Positions 53,234 to 62,378 are shown, numbered from the stretch's first letter. The stretch: 64,000 nucleotides of DNA from Rhodospirillaceae bacterium (GCA_018667335.1 JABIVD010000015.1:62001-126000); one strand, 5' to 3'. Program-made: numbers and translations. Notes: a model not told the origin generated them from the sequence alone.

Positions 53234-54379
53234 CTAGCCCCAGAGGCGCTCGGACGCGAGCTCGGCACCGCGGACCAGGGACTTGAACTTCTCGACGGCG
53301 ATCTCCGGGTCCACTTTGCCGATGCCTGCGAAGGTCGCGAAGCCGCAGTCGGCCCCAGCCATGACCCGCTCACGGCCCACCACATTGGCGTAGTTGCAGA
53401 TCCTGTCGGCGACGACACCGGGATGCTCGATGTAGTTGGTCACGCTGTCGATCACGCCCGGGATGATAATCTTGTCGTCGGGCAGCTTCTTGTCCTCGAA
53501 CACTCGCCATTCATGGGCGTGGCGCGGATTGGAAGATTCGACCAGCATTCCTTGCGGCTTCGCCTTCATGATCACGTCGAAGATTGCCTCGAACGGGATA
53601 TCGAGATGGTGGGGGCCTTCGTAGTTGCCCCAGCAGATATGCATGCGCACCCGGTCGGCCGGGATGTTCGCGAGCGCGGCGTTGAGGGCCTCGATCTGCA
53701 TCTCGGCATGTTTCAGGAAGTCCGCGTCGGACAGCTCGCGATACTCGGTGTGGCGGCCCATGGCGAGATCTGGGCAGTCGATCTGCAGCACGAAGCCGGC
53801 ATTCGCGATCGCTTCATACTCCTCGCGCATAACGCTCGACAGCGCTTCCAGATATGCGTCGTCGCTGGGATAGAACTCATTATGCTGGAACACGGTGATG
53901 ACGCCGGGCGAGGCCGCGTTCATGAAAAATTCGGTCGCATCGCTGCCATTTGTGGCGGCCGCCAGGTTTTCCAAATCCTTGCGCATGGGCTCGCGGTCGC
54001 GGATGACGACCTCGCTGGTGCAGCAGGGCCGGTTCAGCCGCCGCGTCTCGGCCATGCGGGAGAGCATCTTGCGGTAACCGGGGAAACCCGAGAGGTCGTC
54101 GAAACGCACCGACGGGCTGTCACCAGAGAATCCATCCAGGCGCTGCTGGATGTAGGTGGCGTAGCCGGTCTTGCTCATCTCGCCGTCATTGATGACGTCG
54201 AGGCCCCATTCGCGCTGGGCGCCAACGATATCGGCCACGGCGCGTGTCACCGTCGCGTCGAACACATCCGGGTCGTACGCCTCGCCGAACTCCACCTTGT
54301 AGAGGAGGTCTTCCAGGTCCTGGGGGCGGGGCAGGCTACCCACATGGGTCGTCAGGATACGATCTTTACTGTGTTGCAC
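53234..54379 (-). CDS. MetE/UROD-like cobalamin-independent methionine synthase family protein
   Basis: Zinc-dependent methyltransferase-type protein of 381 aa, corresponding to the C-terminal half of MetE (as in MetE-like paralogues and epoxyalkane:CoM transferase). Seen: LTTHVGSLPRPQDL at the N-terminus, DVINDGEMSKTGYATY, zinc-ligand HICWGNYEGPH (His and Cys), and GADCGFAT (second Cys). It lacks the MetE N-terminal domain, so it is not a full MetE. It may use another methyl donor or acceptor; the substrate is open. It starts divergently from nothing close; hsp20 lies upstream on the same strand, ending in a terminator. Confidence 0.85.
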   Translation of the reverse strand: MQHSKDRILTTHVGSLPRPQDLEDLLYKVEFGEAYDPDVFDATVTRAVADIVGAQREWGLDVINDGEMSKTGYATYIQQRLDGFSGDSPSVRFDDLSGFPGYRKMLSRMAETRRLNRPCCTSEVVIRDREPMRKDLENLAAATNGSDATEFFMNAASPGVITVFQHNEFYPSDDAYLEALSSVMREEYEAIANAGFVLQIDCPDLAMGRHTEYRELSDADFLKHAEMQIEALNAALANIPADRVRMHICWGNYEGPHHLDIPFEAIFDVIMKAKPQGMLVESSNPRHAHEWRVFEDKKLPDDKIIIPGVIDSVTNYIEHPGVVADRICNYANVVGRERVMAGADCGFATFAGIGKVDPEIAVEKFKSLVRGAELASERLWG

Positions 54380-54447
54380 GGGAGCCTCCGAAGGATGTCT
54401 GTGTCGGTTCTGATGTGATCGAGTTCGGATGTTTATACACTGGCGGA

Positions 54448-54480
54448 AAGCAAAAGGGCCCGCCGTTTCCGGCGAGCCCT
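54448..54480 (-). terminator. Intrinsic terminator of hsp20
   Basis: On the minus strand GGGCTCGCCG and CGGCGGGCCC pair with one G-T wobble around loop GAAA, followed by TTTTGCTTT. It lies about 40 bases after the hsp20 stop, ahead of the MetE-like gene. Confidence 0.85.
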
Positions 54481-54518
54481 CGTTGGAGTTTGTGATGGCG
54501 TGAACTGCCGAGGCGGGG

Positions 54519-54983
54519 TTACGCCGCCTTACGATCGTGGTCGAGCGTGTGCGGCTCTGTGCCGGCGGCGATTTCGATCTTCCGCGGCTTCAGTTCCTCG
54601 GGCACCTCGCGCTTCAGGTCGATGACCAACAGGCCGTTGACGAGATCCGCCTTGGTGACGTTCACATGGTCGGCGAGATCGAACCGGCGCTCGAACGCGC
54701 GCGTGGCGATGCCACGATGAAGATAGGTATCCTCACCATCGGTCTTGCCCTGCTCGCCCTTCAAGACCAACGAGTTGTTGGTCTGCGTGATGTCGATATC
54801 GCCCGCGCCGAAGCCCGCGACCGCCATAGTCACGCGATACGCGTCATCGTCGAGTTTTTCGATGTTGTAGGGCGGATAGGACGGGGCTTCGCTGTTGAAG
54901 GCCGTATCGAGCATTTGTCCCACCCGGTCGAAACCGACGGATGAACGGAACAATGGGGTCAAATCAAGATTGTAGGTACGCAT
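54519..54983 (-). CDS. Small heat shock protein Hsp20/IbpA family
   Basis: ATP-independent holdase of 154 aa. Seen: MRTYNLDLTPLFRSSVGFD, an alpha-crystallin domain from about residue 38 (PPYNIEKLDDDAYRVTMAVAG) through RGIATRAFERRFDLADHV and NGLLVIDLKREVPEELKPR, a typical IbpA-type end with an I/V-E-I tail. The leader (54984 to about 55090) has both a heat-shock promoter and a ROSE-like thermometer. An ATG 54983 with AGGAGGACAAGTGA upstream is clear. Expected to be strongly heat induced. Confidence 0.94.
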   Translation of the reverse strand: MRTYNLDLTPLFRSSVGFDRVGQMLDTAFNSEAPSYPPYNIEKLDDDAYRVTMAVAGFGAGDIDITQTNNSLVLKGEQGKTDGEDTYLHRGIATRAFERRFDLADHVNVTKADLVNGLLVIDLKREVPEELKPRKIEIAAGTEPHTLDHDRKAA

Positions 54984-55090
54984 TCACTTGTCCTCCTTTG
55001 AGAGCAACTGTGACATCGGCATTCCCGCAATTGGCCGGGAGGTGCCGGGTTGACGCGGTCTGGAACCCGAATTCGGCATTCCCCGCGATA
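54984..55090 (-). promoter_or_regulatory. ROSE-like RNA thermometer in the hsp20 leader
   Basis: Leader of about 105 bases. Next to the start codon the minus strand reads GTTGCTCTCAAAGGAGGAC (55009-54991): UUGCU faces the AGGAGGA ribosome site across a short loop, the hallmark of ROSE elements, in which the Shine-Dalgarno opens on heating. Just upstream is a strong hairpin (55046-55018: GGCA..TCCCG..CGGGA..TGCC). Length, layout and gene type all match ROSE-controlled small heat-shock genes of Alphaproteobacteria. Folding was not computed. Confidence 0.65.
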
Positions 55091-55096
55091 ATCTTG

Positions 55097-55125
55097 ATAT
55101 GGGTAGGGATATTTTTCGATTCAAG
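55097..55125 (-). promoter_or_regulatory. Sigma-32 (RpoH)-type promoter of hsp20
   Basis: On the minus strand CTTGAA (55125-55120), 15 bases, then ACCCATAT (55104-55097), close to the heat-shock consensus CTTGAAA-N(13-17)-CCCCATNT. Transcription would start near 55090. Confidence 0.7.
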
Positions 55126-55154
55126 GGCAGGGAATCGTCTGCTTCTGATGCCGG

Positions 55155-55185
55155 AATCAAAACGGGCGCTGCAACTGCAACGCCC
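55155..55185 (-). terminator. Intrinsic terminator of rpmE
   Basis: Minus-strand GGGCGTTGC and GCAGCGCCC with loop AGTT and one wobble pair, then GTTTTGATT. It lies about 31 bases after the rpmE stop and just before the hsp20 promoter. Confidence 0.75.
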
Positions 55186-55215
55186 GGAATACACTCGATT
55201 GTCTTGGGATTAGGT

Positions 55216-55458
55216 TCAGCCGTTTTCGGGTTCGGCTCCGCCGAGGCCAAAACCTTCGTAGCGCTTGTTGAACTTCGCGACCTGACCGCCGGTATCGATG
55301 AGACGATGCTGGCCGGTCCACGCCGGGTGGGTCTTGGGGTCGATGTCCAGACGCAGCGTGTCGCCCGGCTCGCCATAGGTCGAGCGGGTCGTGAATTCGC
55401 TGCCGTCGGTCATGACGACGGTGATCTCGTGATACTGGGGATGAATGTCTTTTTTCAT
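55216..55458 (-). CDS. rpmE: 50S ribosomal protein L31 (cysteine-less form)
   Basis: Ribosomal protein of 80 aa. Seen: [47 protein letters not shown], the standard L31 end. The CxxC pairs of the zinc-binding form are absent, so this is the C-minus type that does not bind zinc. Slightly long C-terminal tail ([12 protein letters not shown]). ATG 55458 with GAGAGC upstream. It diverges from the ABC exporter. Confidence 0.96.
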   Translation of the reverse strand: MKKDIHPQYHEITVVMTDGSEFTTRSTYGEPGDTLRLDIDPKTHPAWTGQHRLIDTGGQVAKFNKRYEGFGLGGAEPENG

Positions 55459-55596
55459 CTCATGCTCTCTCGGCTTGGAAGGCGGTGGTTATAGCCAAGC
55501 CTGCGCACGACCGCAAGGGTTGGTGCACATGGTTTCGATGCGCACGAATGCGTTTCTTGGCGGGGTTTGCCGAGCCTGCTAAACCCTGTTCCCAAG

Positions 55597-57417
55597 ATGG
55601 CATTGAAACCCCGATCACGCGGCGGCTCTGAAGAGACCGAGACCCAGCCGCCCAAGCGCAGTCTGCGCGAGCTCCGCAGGCTCGGTGGCTACCTGCGTCC
55701 CTACCGCCTGGCGGTACTCGGCGCCTTCCTTGCGCTCACAATCGCGGCCGGCACGGTGCTGGTGATCGGCCAGGGGCTACGCCGTCTGGTCGATGACGGG
55801 TTTGCGGCAGGCAACACCGGATTGCTGGATGATGCGCTGGTCGGGTTGCTTGTGGTGGTCGTGGTTCTCGCCGGCGCGACCTACTCACGGTTCTTCCTCG
55901 TGTCGTGGATCGGCGAGCGGGTGATGGCTGATCTGCGTAAGGCGGTTTTTCAGCACACACTGCGGCTCGACCCGGCCTTCTACGAGACCATGCGGATCGG
56001 CGAAGTGATGTCGCGCCTGACCGCCGACACCACGTTGATCCAGGCCGTCGTCGGGACCTCTGCCTCGATGGCGCTGCGCAATGTGCTTCTGGTCACAGGC
56101 GGACTCGTAATGCTCGCCATCACCAGCCCGCGGTTGACCCTCTTGGTTCTGGTTGTGGTCCCGCTCGTGCTGGTGCCCATCCTGGTCTTTGGACGCCAGG
56201 TGCGCCGGCTCAGCCGAGAGAGCCTCGATCGGCTGGCCGACGTCAGCGCCTATGTTGATGAATCGATCGCCAATATCCGCACTGTTCAAGCCTTCGGTCA
56301 TGAAAACCTCGACCGGGCGCGTTTCTCCGAACGGGTGGAGGATACGTTTGCGACGTCGGTCCGGCGCATCCGTGCACGCGCGCTCCTGACAGCCATTGTC
56401 ATTCTGTTGGTCTTCGGGGCGATCGGGACCATTCTCTGGATCGGCGGCCGCGATGTGATCTCCGGACGCCTGAGTGCAGGTGACCTCTCGGCCTTTGTCT
56501 TCTATTCCGTGATTGTCGCCACTTCGGTCGGTGCGATTTCCGAAGTGATCGGCGAGTTGCAGCGGGCGGCCGGCGCGACCGAACGCTTGTTCGAGCTGAT
56601 GGATGTCGTCCCGGCGATCGTCGCGCCCGACAATCCGAAATCCCTGCCTGACCGGGCCAAGGCTCGGGTTGCGCTGGACACCGTGACCTTTCGGTATCCT
56701 TCCCGTCCCGAAGATCCGGCCTTGTCTGATTTCTCCCTCGATGTGGCGCCGGGCGAAACGGTGGCACTGGTGGGGCCTTCAGGCGCGGGCAAGACCACGG
56801 TCTTCCAGCTTCTGTTGCGCTTCTATGACCCCGACGCGGGACATCTGAGTTTTGACGGCATCGATCTGCGCGAGCTGGCACCCGAGGAGCTGCGCCGCCA
56901 TGTGGGGCTGGTGCCGCAGGAGCCTGTGATCTTCTCGACGGATGCCTGGGAAAATATCCGCTATGGCCGGCCGGACGCGAGTGATGAAGAAGTACGGGCG
57001 GCGGCGGACGCCGCCTCTGCGCTTGCGTTCATCGAGGCCCTGCCAGATGGTTTCGACACATTCCTGGGCGAAAAAGGTGTGCGCCTGTCGGGCGGTCAGC
57101 GTCAGCGTGTTGCGATCGCCCGCGCGATCCTGCGCGACCCGGAGCTGCTGTTGCTGGACGAGGCGACCAGCGCGCTCGACGCCGAATCGGAGCGCGCGGT
57201 GCAGTCCGCGATGACCGGGTTGATGCAGAACCGCACGACGTTGGTCATCGCCCATCGTCTGGCGACGGTCATCGCCGCGGATCGCATCGCGGTGATCGAT
57301 CAGGGCCGGATCGTTGCTGAAGGTACTCATCAGGAACTGATCGGCCAGGGTGGGCTCTATGCGCGTCTGGCCAAACTCCAGTTTGACCTTGAGGGCGCGA
57401 GCGCCGCTGCGCAGTAA
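55597..57417 (+). CDS. ABC transporter, fused permease-ATPase exporter (MsbA-like)
   Basis: Half-transporter of 606 aa that would work as a homodimer in the inner membrane. An N-terminal membrane domain with six segments (about residues 28-310) is followed by an ATPase: Walker A LVGPSGAGKTT (about 395), Q-loop VPQEPVIFS, signature RLSGGQRQR, Walker B LLLLDEATSALD and switch His in IAHRLATV. The type resembles the MsbA/LmrA lipid or drug exporters. The frame opens at TTG 55567 but ATG 55597 is preferred. Substrate unknown. Confidence 0.92.
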   Translation: MALKPRSRGGSEETETQPPKRSLRELRRLGGYLRPYRLAVLGAFLALTIAAGTVLVIGQGLRRLVDDGFAAGNTGLLDDALVGLLVVVVVLAGATYSRFFLVSWIGERVMADLRKAVFQHTLRLDPAFYETMRIGEVMSRLTADTTLIQAVVGTSASMALRNVLLVTGGLVMLAITSPRLTLLVLVVVPLVLVPILVFGRQVRRLSRESLDRLADVSAYVDESIANIRTVQAFGHENLDRARFSERVEDTFATSVRRIRARALLTAIVILLVFGAIGTILWIGGRDVISGRLSAGDLSAFVFYSVIVATSVGAISEVIGELQRAAGATERLFELMDVVPAIVAPDNPKSLPDRAKARVALDTVTFRYPSRPEDPALSDFSLDVAPGETVALVGPSGAGKTTVFQLLLRFYDPDAGHLSFDGIDLRELAPEELRRHVGLVPQEPVIFSTDAWENIRYGRPDASDEEVRAAADAASALAFIEALPDGFDTFLGEKGVRLSGGQRQRVAIARAILRDPELLLLDEATSALDAESERAVQSAMTGLMQNRTTLVIAHRLATVIAADRIAVIDQGRIVAEGTHQELIGQGGLYARLAKLQFDLEGASAAAQ

Positions 57418-57436
57418 ATTCTTCGGATCCGAATAC

Positions 57437-58603
57437 TCAGCGCTGGTCGAGCTTGAACTCGATCCGCCGGTTGCGCCGGTAGGCGATCTCATCCTGCCGG
57501 CCATCGATCGGCTGGAACTGGCCAAATCCTGCGGCGACAAGGTTCTCTGGCGGAATACCGGATTGCACCAGGAATTTCACGACTGAGATGGCGCGCGCCG
57601 ATGCGAGCTCCCAGTTGGACGGGAAGCGCGCCGTGCTGATCGGCCGTTCGTCCGTGTGGCCATCTACCCGCAGGATCCATTCGATGTCGTCGGGGATGTC
57701 GGCGGCAATCTGCACAAGAGCTTCCGCAAGTTGCTGGAGTTGCCCTTCGCCTTCCGGGTTCAGGACGGCCTGGCCTGATCCGAACAACACCTCCGACTGA
57801 AAGACAAACCGATCTCCCTCGATGCGGATGTCCGTCCGGTCGCCGAGAACTTCGCGCAAGCGCCCGAAAAATTCCGATCGATAGCGGGCCAGCTCCTGCA
57901 CTTTGGTCGCGAGCGCCTCGTTCAGGCGAGAGCCCAGATTGACGATCTGGACTTCCTGCTCCCTGTTCTTGACCTCGGAGGCTTCGAGTGCGTCGTTGAG
58001 CGCGGCGAGCTGGTTGCGCAGGGCGGCGAGTTGCTGGTTGAGCAGGGCGACCTGGTCTTGCGCTTTCTGCGAGATTTCAGTTTGCTCGAGGAACGATGTT
58101 TCGGCGGTCTCGGCCCGCTGCGCGATCTCGGTCAGGCGGTTGTTACGGTCCTCGATATCGGCTTCGAGCTGGGCCAGATCGCGGCGTTGTGATTCTATCG
58201 TCTCCTGGTCGGCTGTCACTTGCGTGCGCAGGGTAGCAAGCTGCTCGGCATTCTCCTGCCGGGCCGATTCGAGCATGCCCTCGATGAACGTCAGGCGGCT
58301 GGTCAGTGAATCACGGTCGGAAATCGAACTCTGGAGCTGGGCTGAAAGCTGAGAAACCGAGAGCCGCAACTCCGTGTTGGCGGAACGCTCAAGATCAAGC
58401 ATGCGGGCCAGTTCATCCACCTGCCGGTTCAACTTTGACAACGCGTCGTCGCGGCCCGACAGCGCATCCGACAGGAAGAATTGCGCGATCGCGAACACCA
58501 TGATCAGGAACACCACCACGACCAGCAGCGCGGCGAGAGCATCGACGAAGCCAGGCCAATAGTTGATGGCCGATTGACGTCGTCGCGAGGATGAGCCGGG
58601 CAC
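57437..58603 (-). CDS. MotB-like protein: N-terminal membrane Asp, long coiled coil, OmpA domain
   Basis: Protein of 388 aa. One membrane segment near the N-terminus, WPGFVDALAALLVVVVFLIM, with an Asp at the position of the proton-carrying Asp32 of MotB. Then about 180 residues of heptad-rich coiled coil (Gln/Ala/Leu/Glu, residues about 50-225), then a C-terminal OmpA/MotB peptidoglycan-binding domain (about 240-388; VDGHTDERPI, NWELASARA, RRNRRIEFKL). The start, MPGSSSRRRQSAINYWPGF, lies 11 bases after the MotA-like gene. No flagellar genes are nearby. It could anchor a proton-driven unit to the wall. Function unknown. Confidence 0.88.
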   Translation of the reverse strand: MPGSSSRRRQSAINYWPGFVDALAALLVVVVFLIMVFAIAQFFLSDALSGRDDALSKLNRQVDELARMLDLERSANTELRLSVSQLSAQLQSSISDRDSLTSRLTFIEGMLESARQENAEQLATLRTQVTADQETIESQRRDLAQLEADIEDRNNRLTEIAQRAETAETSFLEQTEISQKAQDQVALLNQQLAALRNQLAALNDALEASEVKNREQEVQIVNLGSRLNEALATKVQELARYRSEFFGRLREVLGDRTDIRIEGDRFVFQSEVLFGSGQAVLNPEGEGQLQQLAEALVQIAADIPDDIEWILRVDGHTDERPISTARFPSNWELASARAISVVKFLVQSGIPPENLVAAGFGQFQPIDGRQDEIAYRRNRRIEFKLDQR

Positions 58604-58614
58604 CGGTCTTTCCG

Positions 58615-59757
58615 CTAGCGGCCGTCGTCTTCGGCAAGCGCGGCGATGGTGCGTGCCAGAAGTCGGATTTCGGAGCGGATTTCCTGGACGATCTGGTTTC
58701 GCCCGGTCACCTGATCTTCGAGCATGCGCGAAAGGTAACTGTCGATATTCCGAATATGGTTGCGGGTTGCGTCGTCGAAGTCGTCGCTCTGACGGGGTTC
58801 GGCGAGCCGCTGGAGTACAGGCCGAAGCTCAGCCTGATTTTCCGCCAGCCGGACCATCAGCTCCTGCTCCGTCCGCATCTGATCCGTCATCGTGGACAAA
58901 CGGTCGGTCAGGGTCATGAGGCTCTGGTCGCCATGACTCCGCGATGCTTCAGCCTGCGCCACGGTGCGCTGCAGGTTATCGAGCGAGTCTGCTGTGGTCT
59001 CGAGGAGCGCCTGGATATAAGCCGGGACCGACTGATCGCCTTCGCCGCCACCCAGTGGTCCGCCGCTGGAGACGCGCGTGGCGCTGCTCAGCCAGTCCTC
59101 CAGGTCATTGTAGAACCGGTTCTGGGCCGCGCCTGCCTGCAAATCGAGAAACCCGAGAAGTAGGGATCCGGCCAGGCCAAACAGGGATGAGCTGAAGGCG
59201 GTTCCCATGCCCGACAAGGGCGCTTCCAGCCCGCTTTTCAGGTCGCTGAATATCTGGGTCGAATCGCCGCCACTGACTTGCAGCCCGGCAATGACCGCCG
59301 CGACCGAACCTACCGTTTGGAGGAGACCCCAGAATGTGCCGAGAAGACCGAGGAAAATCAGCAGTCCGATCATGTAACGCGAGATGTCGCGCGATTCATC
59401 GAGCCGAGCACTGATCCCGTCGAGGATTGAACGCAGGGATGTTGTGTTTAGCCGCAATTGCCCCTGACGATCACCGATCATGGCTGCCATCGGCGCCAGC
59501 AGATGTGGCGGGTCGGCAACCGAAACACCCGGCCGCTGGCTGCGGTAGGTCTCGATCCAGCGAACCTCGATGTTGAGCATCAGGACCTGTCGAAACACGA
59601 AGAGCATGCCGAACAGCAGGACCAGAATGATGACGCCGTTGATCGCCGGGTTGGCGAGGAACGCCTCGATCAAAGGTTGATGCAGCACGCCCGCCACGGC
59701 GACGGCAAGCGCCAGGAAAATACCCATGCGGGTGAGGTAGGTGCGCGGGTTGGTCAT
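58615..59757 (-). CDS. MotA/TolQ/ExbB-like proton channel protein
   Basis: Membrane protein of 380 aa. Seen: about four membrane segments (near residues 10-28, 39-60, 128-150, 177-200), the third with YMIGLLIFLGLLGTFWGLL and the fourth GMGTAFSSSLFGLAGSLLLG, the MotA/TolQ/ExbB channel core. After it a long, soluble, helical C-terminal tail (about 205-380) that is not part of MotA or TolQ. It pairs with the MotB-like protein, most likely as a 5:2 proton-driven complex. The two genes are 11 bases apart and follow the OmpA-domain gene. Confidence 0.88.
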   Translation of the reverse strand: MTNPRTYLTRMGIFLALAVAVAGVLHQPLIEAFLANPAINGVIILVLLFGMLFVFRQVLMLNIEVRWIETYRSQRPGVSVADPPHLLAPMAAMIGDRQGQLRLNTTSLRSILDGISARLDESRDISRYMIGLLIFLGLLGTFWGLLQTVGSVAAVIAGLQVSGGDSTQIFSDLKSGLEAPLSGMGTAFSSSLFGLAGSLLLGFLDLQAGAAQNRFYNDLEDWLSSATRVSSGGPLGGGEGDQSVPAYIQALLETTADSLDNLQRTVAQAEASRSHGDQSLMTLTDRLSTMTDQMRTEQELMVRLAENQAELRPVLQRLAEPRQSDDFDDATRNHIRNIDSYLSRMLEDQVTGRNQIVQEIRSEIRLLARTIAALAEDDGR

Positions 59758-59889
59758 GGCTTCTCTGCCCGGTTGCGCATACGGCTAATTAAGTTCGCCA
59801 AATATGTTCTCGTCACGACATTGCGTCATGAGACGATATGACATTGCCGTTTCTATGTGACGACTTTAGGGCGAAGGCGATGAGTCTCG

Positions 59890-60828
59890 CTATCGTCGTA
59901 TGACGACGGCGTCGACCCGGTCGGCCGGACCACCTTCGGCTTTAACGCCGAGGGCGCGAACATCCATGCGGGTGCTGCGAACGCCTTGATCGATCAGGTG
60001 CGAGCGAACCTTGAGGGCGCGCGATAGGGACAGGCGACGGGCATCGGGTGCCGTTTCGTCCGTCCCGGCTGCATAGGCCTGGAGCTGGACGCGAATGCCA
60101 GTGTCGCTCTTGAGTTGCGCCGCGAGGGCATCCAATGCGGCCTTTGCCGCATCATTCAGATTTGCTGACCCCGCATCGAAGAGAATACGAGACTCACCCT
60201 CTGGTGCAGTTGCGCTGGGCCGGGATGCCGTTTGCGTTGGCGGCGGCGGTGGTGCGTCAGCCGAGGCCGTGGCGGTCGGTGCTGCCGGCGGGGGTGGCGG
60301 TGTAACCTGGGGTGCTGCGGGCGCCTGCGGCGCGGGCGGCGTTGCCGCCACGGGTGCCGGCGTCGGTTCTGGCGTAGGCGGATTGGCTGGCGCGGCTGCC
60401 GCCGGGGCTGGTTTCGGGGCCTGAACGACCGGTGGTTGCGGTGCTGCGGCGGGCGGAGGTGCCACGGCCGGGGCTGCAGATGCTGTCCGGGTTGTCGGCA
60501 GAGATGTACGGCTGCTCGGAGGTCTGAGGGTCAGGCTGCGATTGGTGAGAGGTCCCTCAAGGCGTGATACCGGACGTTGGGCCGGCGGAAATTGTGCGAA
60601 CCCGCCGCCGGTGTTCGGCGCAAACTGACCCCCCGGACCGGTCGGCAGTCGTCCGCCGCCGCCATCGAGCACGCTGAGGTCAATGATCACACCGCTGGTG
60701 CTGCCCAAAAACCGCTGTTGGGCATCGGCTGGTACCGTCATGATCAGCCCGGTCGAAAAGCCTACGACCGATGCGATCAACGTACTGCGGATGGCCTTCA
60801 GGGCCGTATTTGGTAGTTGCCGTGTCAT
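59890..60828 (-). CDS. OmpA-family protein with long Pro/Ala linker
   Basis: Exported protein of 312 aa. An N-terminal signal (TLIASVVGFSTGLIM then VPADAQQ) with ADA-type cleavage, a low-complexity Pro/Ala-rich linker (about residues 110-210), and a C-terminal OmpA-like domain (ILFDAGSANLNDAAKAALDALA, LSLSRALKVRSHLIDQGV). The linker likely spans the periplasm and the domain binds peptidoglycan. The frame opens to 60888, but ATG 60828 gives the signal peptide. It precedes the MotA/MotB-like pair by 132 bases on the same strand and may belong to the same unit. Confidence 0.82.
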   Translation of the reverse strand: MTRQLPNTALKAIRSTLIASVVGFSTGLIMTVPADAQQRFLGSTSGVIIDLSVLDGGGGRLPTGPGGQFAPNTGGGFAQFPPAQRPVSRLEGPLTNRSLTLRPPSSRTSLPTTRTASAAPAVAPPPAAAPQPPVVQAPKPAPAAAAPANPPTPEPTPAPVAATPPAPQAPAAPQVTPPPPPAAPTATASADAPPPPPTQTASRPSATAPEGESRILFDAGSANLNDAAKAALDALAAQLKSDTGIRVQLQAYAAGTDETAPDARRLSLSRALKVRSHLIDQGVRSTRMDVRALGVKAEGGPADRVDAVVIRR

Positions 60829-60932
60829 ATCGCCCAGCCCGTTATTTTCCCACCGAGGCCAAATCGGCCCTATTGCGGTTGCGAACATACCGTAACGCTA
60901 GCGAAATCGACAACCGCTTCCGAATCAGGCGT

Positions 60933-61751
60933 TTAACTGGCCGCCGCGCTGGCTGTCGGTCCCGGATCCGCTTCGCGCAAGCATTTGCGCAGCTTTTCTT
61001 GGATCTTGTCGTTGCCGGCGACGACTTCTCCGGTCTTCAACACACTGTCGCGTCCGGAGATGTCGCTGACGAAGCCACCGGCTTCGCGGACAATCAGGAT
61101 GCCCGCAGCAATATCCCAAATTTTGAGATCGAACTCCCAAAATCCATCGAAGCGGCCGGCTGCCAGATAAGCCAAGTCGAGCGCCGCAGACCCGTAGCGC
61201 CGGATACCGGCCACTTCACCGATAACCGCTTTCAGGGTTTCGAGGTAGCGCTCGTGGTCACCATGCCCCAGGAACGGCATGCCCGTGGCGATCAGGCTTT
61301 CCGACATATGTTGGCGAGCCGAGACCCGCAGGCGCGTGTCATTGAGATATGCGCCGGTGCCCCGTTCGGCCCAGAAGAGTTCGTCGGTCAGCGGGTTGTA
61401 AACAATACCCGCGACGATCTGGCCGCGCTCCTCGAGCGCAATGGAGACCGCGAACTGCGGCAGGCCGTGCAGGAAGTTTGTCGTTCCGTCGAGTGGGTCG
61501 ACGATCCAGCGGTGAACGCCGTCTCCTTCGGCCTGGGTGCCGCCTTCCTCGCCGAGAAATCCGAATTCAGGGCGTGCGCGCATCAGTTCGTAACGGATGG
61601 TCTCCTCGGCGCGTCGATCGGCGGCGGTTACGAAGTCCGCAGCGCCTTTGCGCGAAACCTGGAGTTGCTCAACTTCGCCGAAGTCGCGTGACAGGTCGCG
61701 CCCAGCGCGCCGGGCGGCCTTGTCCATGACATTGATAATGGCTGGTCGCAT
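60933..61751 (-). CDS. Inositol monophosphatase family protein (SuhB-like)
   Basis: Metal-dependent phosphatase of 272 aa. Seen: LGEEGG (first metal-binding Glu), WIVDPLDGTTNFLHGLP and the C-terminal KIWDIAAGILIVREAGG. Members dephosphorylate inositol-1-phosphate or related sugars, and SuhB also acts on ribosome/RNA processing. ATG 61751 is followed by MRPAIINVMDKAARRAG, typical for alphaproteobacterial members. It follows efp on the same strand. Confidence 0.92.
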   Translation of the reverse strand: MRPAIINVMDKAARRAGRDLSRDFGEVEQLQVSRKGAADFVTAADRRAEETIRYELMRARPEFGFLGEEGGTQAEGDGVHRWIVDPLDGTTNFLHGLPQFAVSIALEERGQIVAGIVYNPLTDELFWAERGTGAYLNDTRLRVSARQHMSESLIATGMPFLGHGDHERYLETLKAVIGEVAGIRRYGSAALDLAYLAAGRFDGFWEFDLKIWDIAAGILIVREAGGFVSDISGRDSVLKTGEVVAGNDKIQEKLRKCLREADPGPTASAAAS

Positions 61752-61808
61752 GTCTAGCCGCGTTGGGTGGGGGTGAAAGGGGTCGGATCGAGATGCTGTA
61801 CCAAATGA

Positions 61809-62378
61809 CTAGTTCCGGGCGCGTTCGACATAAGTGGCGTCCGCCGTGTTGACGACGACTGCGGTACCCGCCTCGATGTGCGGCGGAACCTGAATCCGGA
61901 CACCGTTTTCGAGCGTTGCGGGCTTGTAGGACGACGTTGCCGTCTGTCCCTTGACCACGGGGTCGGCCTCCGTAATCGTCAGCGTCACGCGCTCGGGAAG
62001 TGCGACGCCGAGCGGCTCTTCCTCATATGATTCGATTTGCACGACCATGCCGTCCTGCAGGAAGCGCGTCTGGTCGGGACCGATAATGGCCTCGTCGAGG
62101 GTGACCTGCTCATAGTTTTCCTGGTCCATGAACGTATGGGCCGTGCCGTCGCTGAACAGGTATTGATATTCCTTCTGATCGAGCCGCACCCGCTCGACGG
62201 TTTCCGCCGACCGAAAGCGTTCGTTCAGCTTGGTCCCGTCGCGAATATCCTTAAGTTCGACCTGCAGAAACGCGCCGCCCTTGCCTGGTTTGACGTGCTG
62301 GGTTTTCACCGCGCGCCAGAGGCGGTTCTGGTGTTCGATCACGTTGCCGGGTCGAATTTCGTTGCCATCGATCTTCAT
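61809..62378 (-). CDS. efp: Translation elongation factor P
   Basis: EF-P of 189 aa, which rescues ribosomes stalled at polyproline. Seen: [21 protein letters not shown], the modifiable lysine in KPGKGGAF (about residue 33), and three beta-barrel domains. The length is normal. Lies between thiE and the inositol phosphatase on the minus strand, with gaps of 99 and 57 bases. No EpmA/EpmB modification genes are in the window. Confidence 0.97.
   Translation of the reverse strand: MKIDGNEIRPGNVIEHQNRLWRAVKTQHVKPGKGGAFLQVELKDIRDGTKLNERFRSAETVERVRLDQKEYQYLFSDGTAHTFMDQENYEQVTLDEAIIGPDQTRFLQDGMVVQIESYEEEPLGVALPERVTLTITEADPVVKGQTATSSYKPATLENGVRIQVPPHIEAGTAVVVNTADATYVERARN

Noticed and set aside
57437..60828. 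Zorya anti-phage system
   Set aside because: Only MotA/MotB-like proteins are present; the ZorC, ZorD or ZorE type partners are absent and no other defence gene is near.
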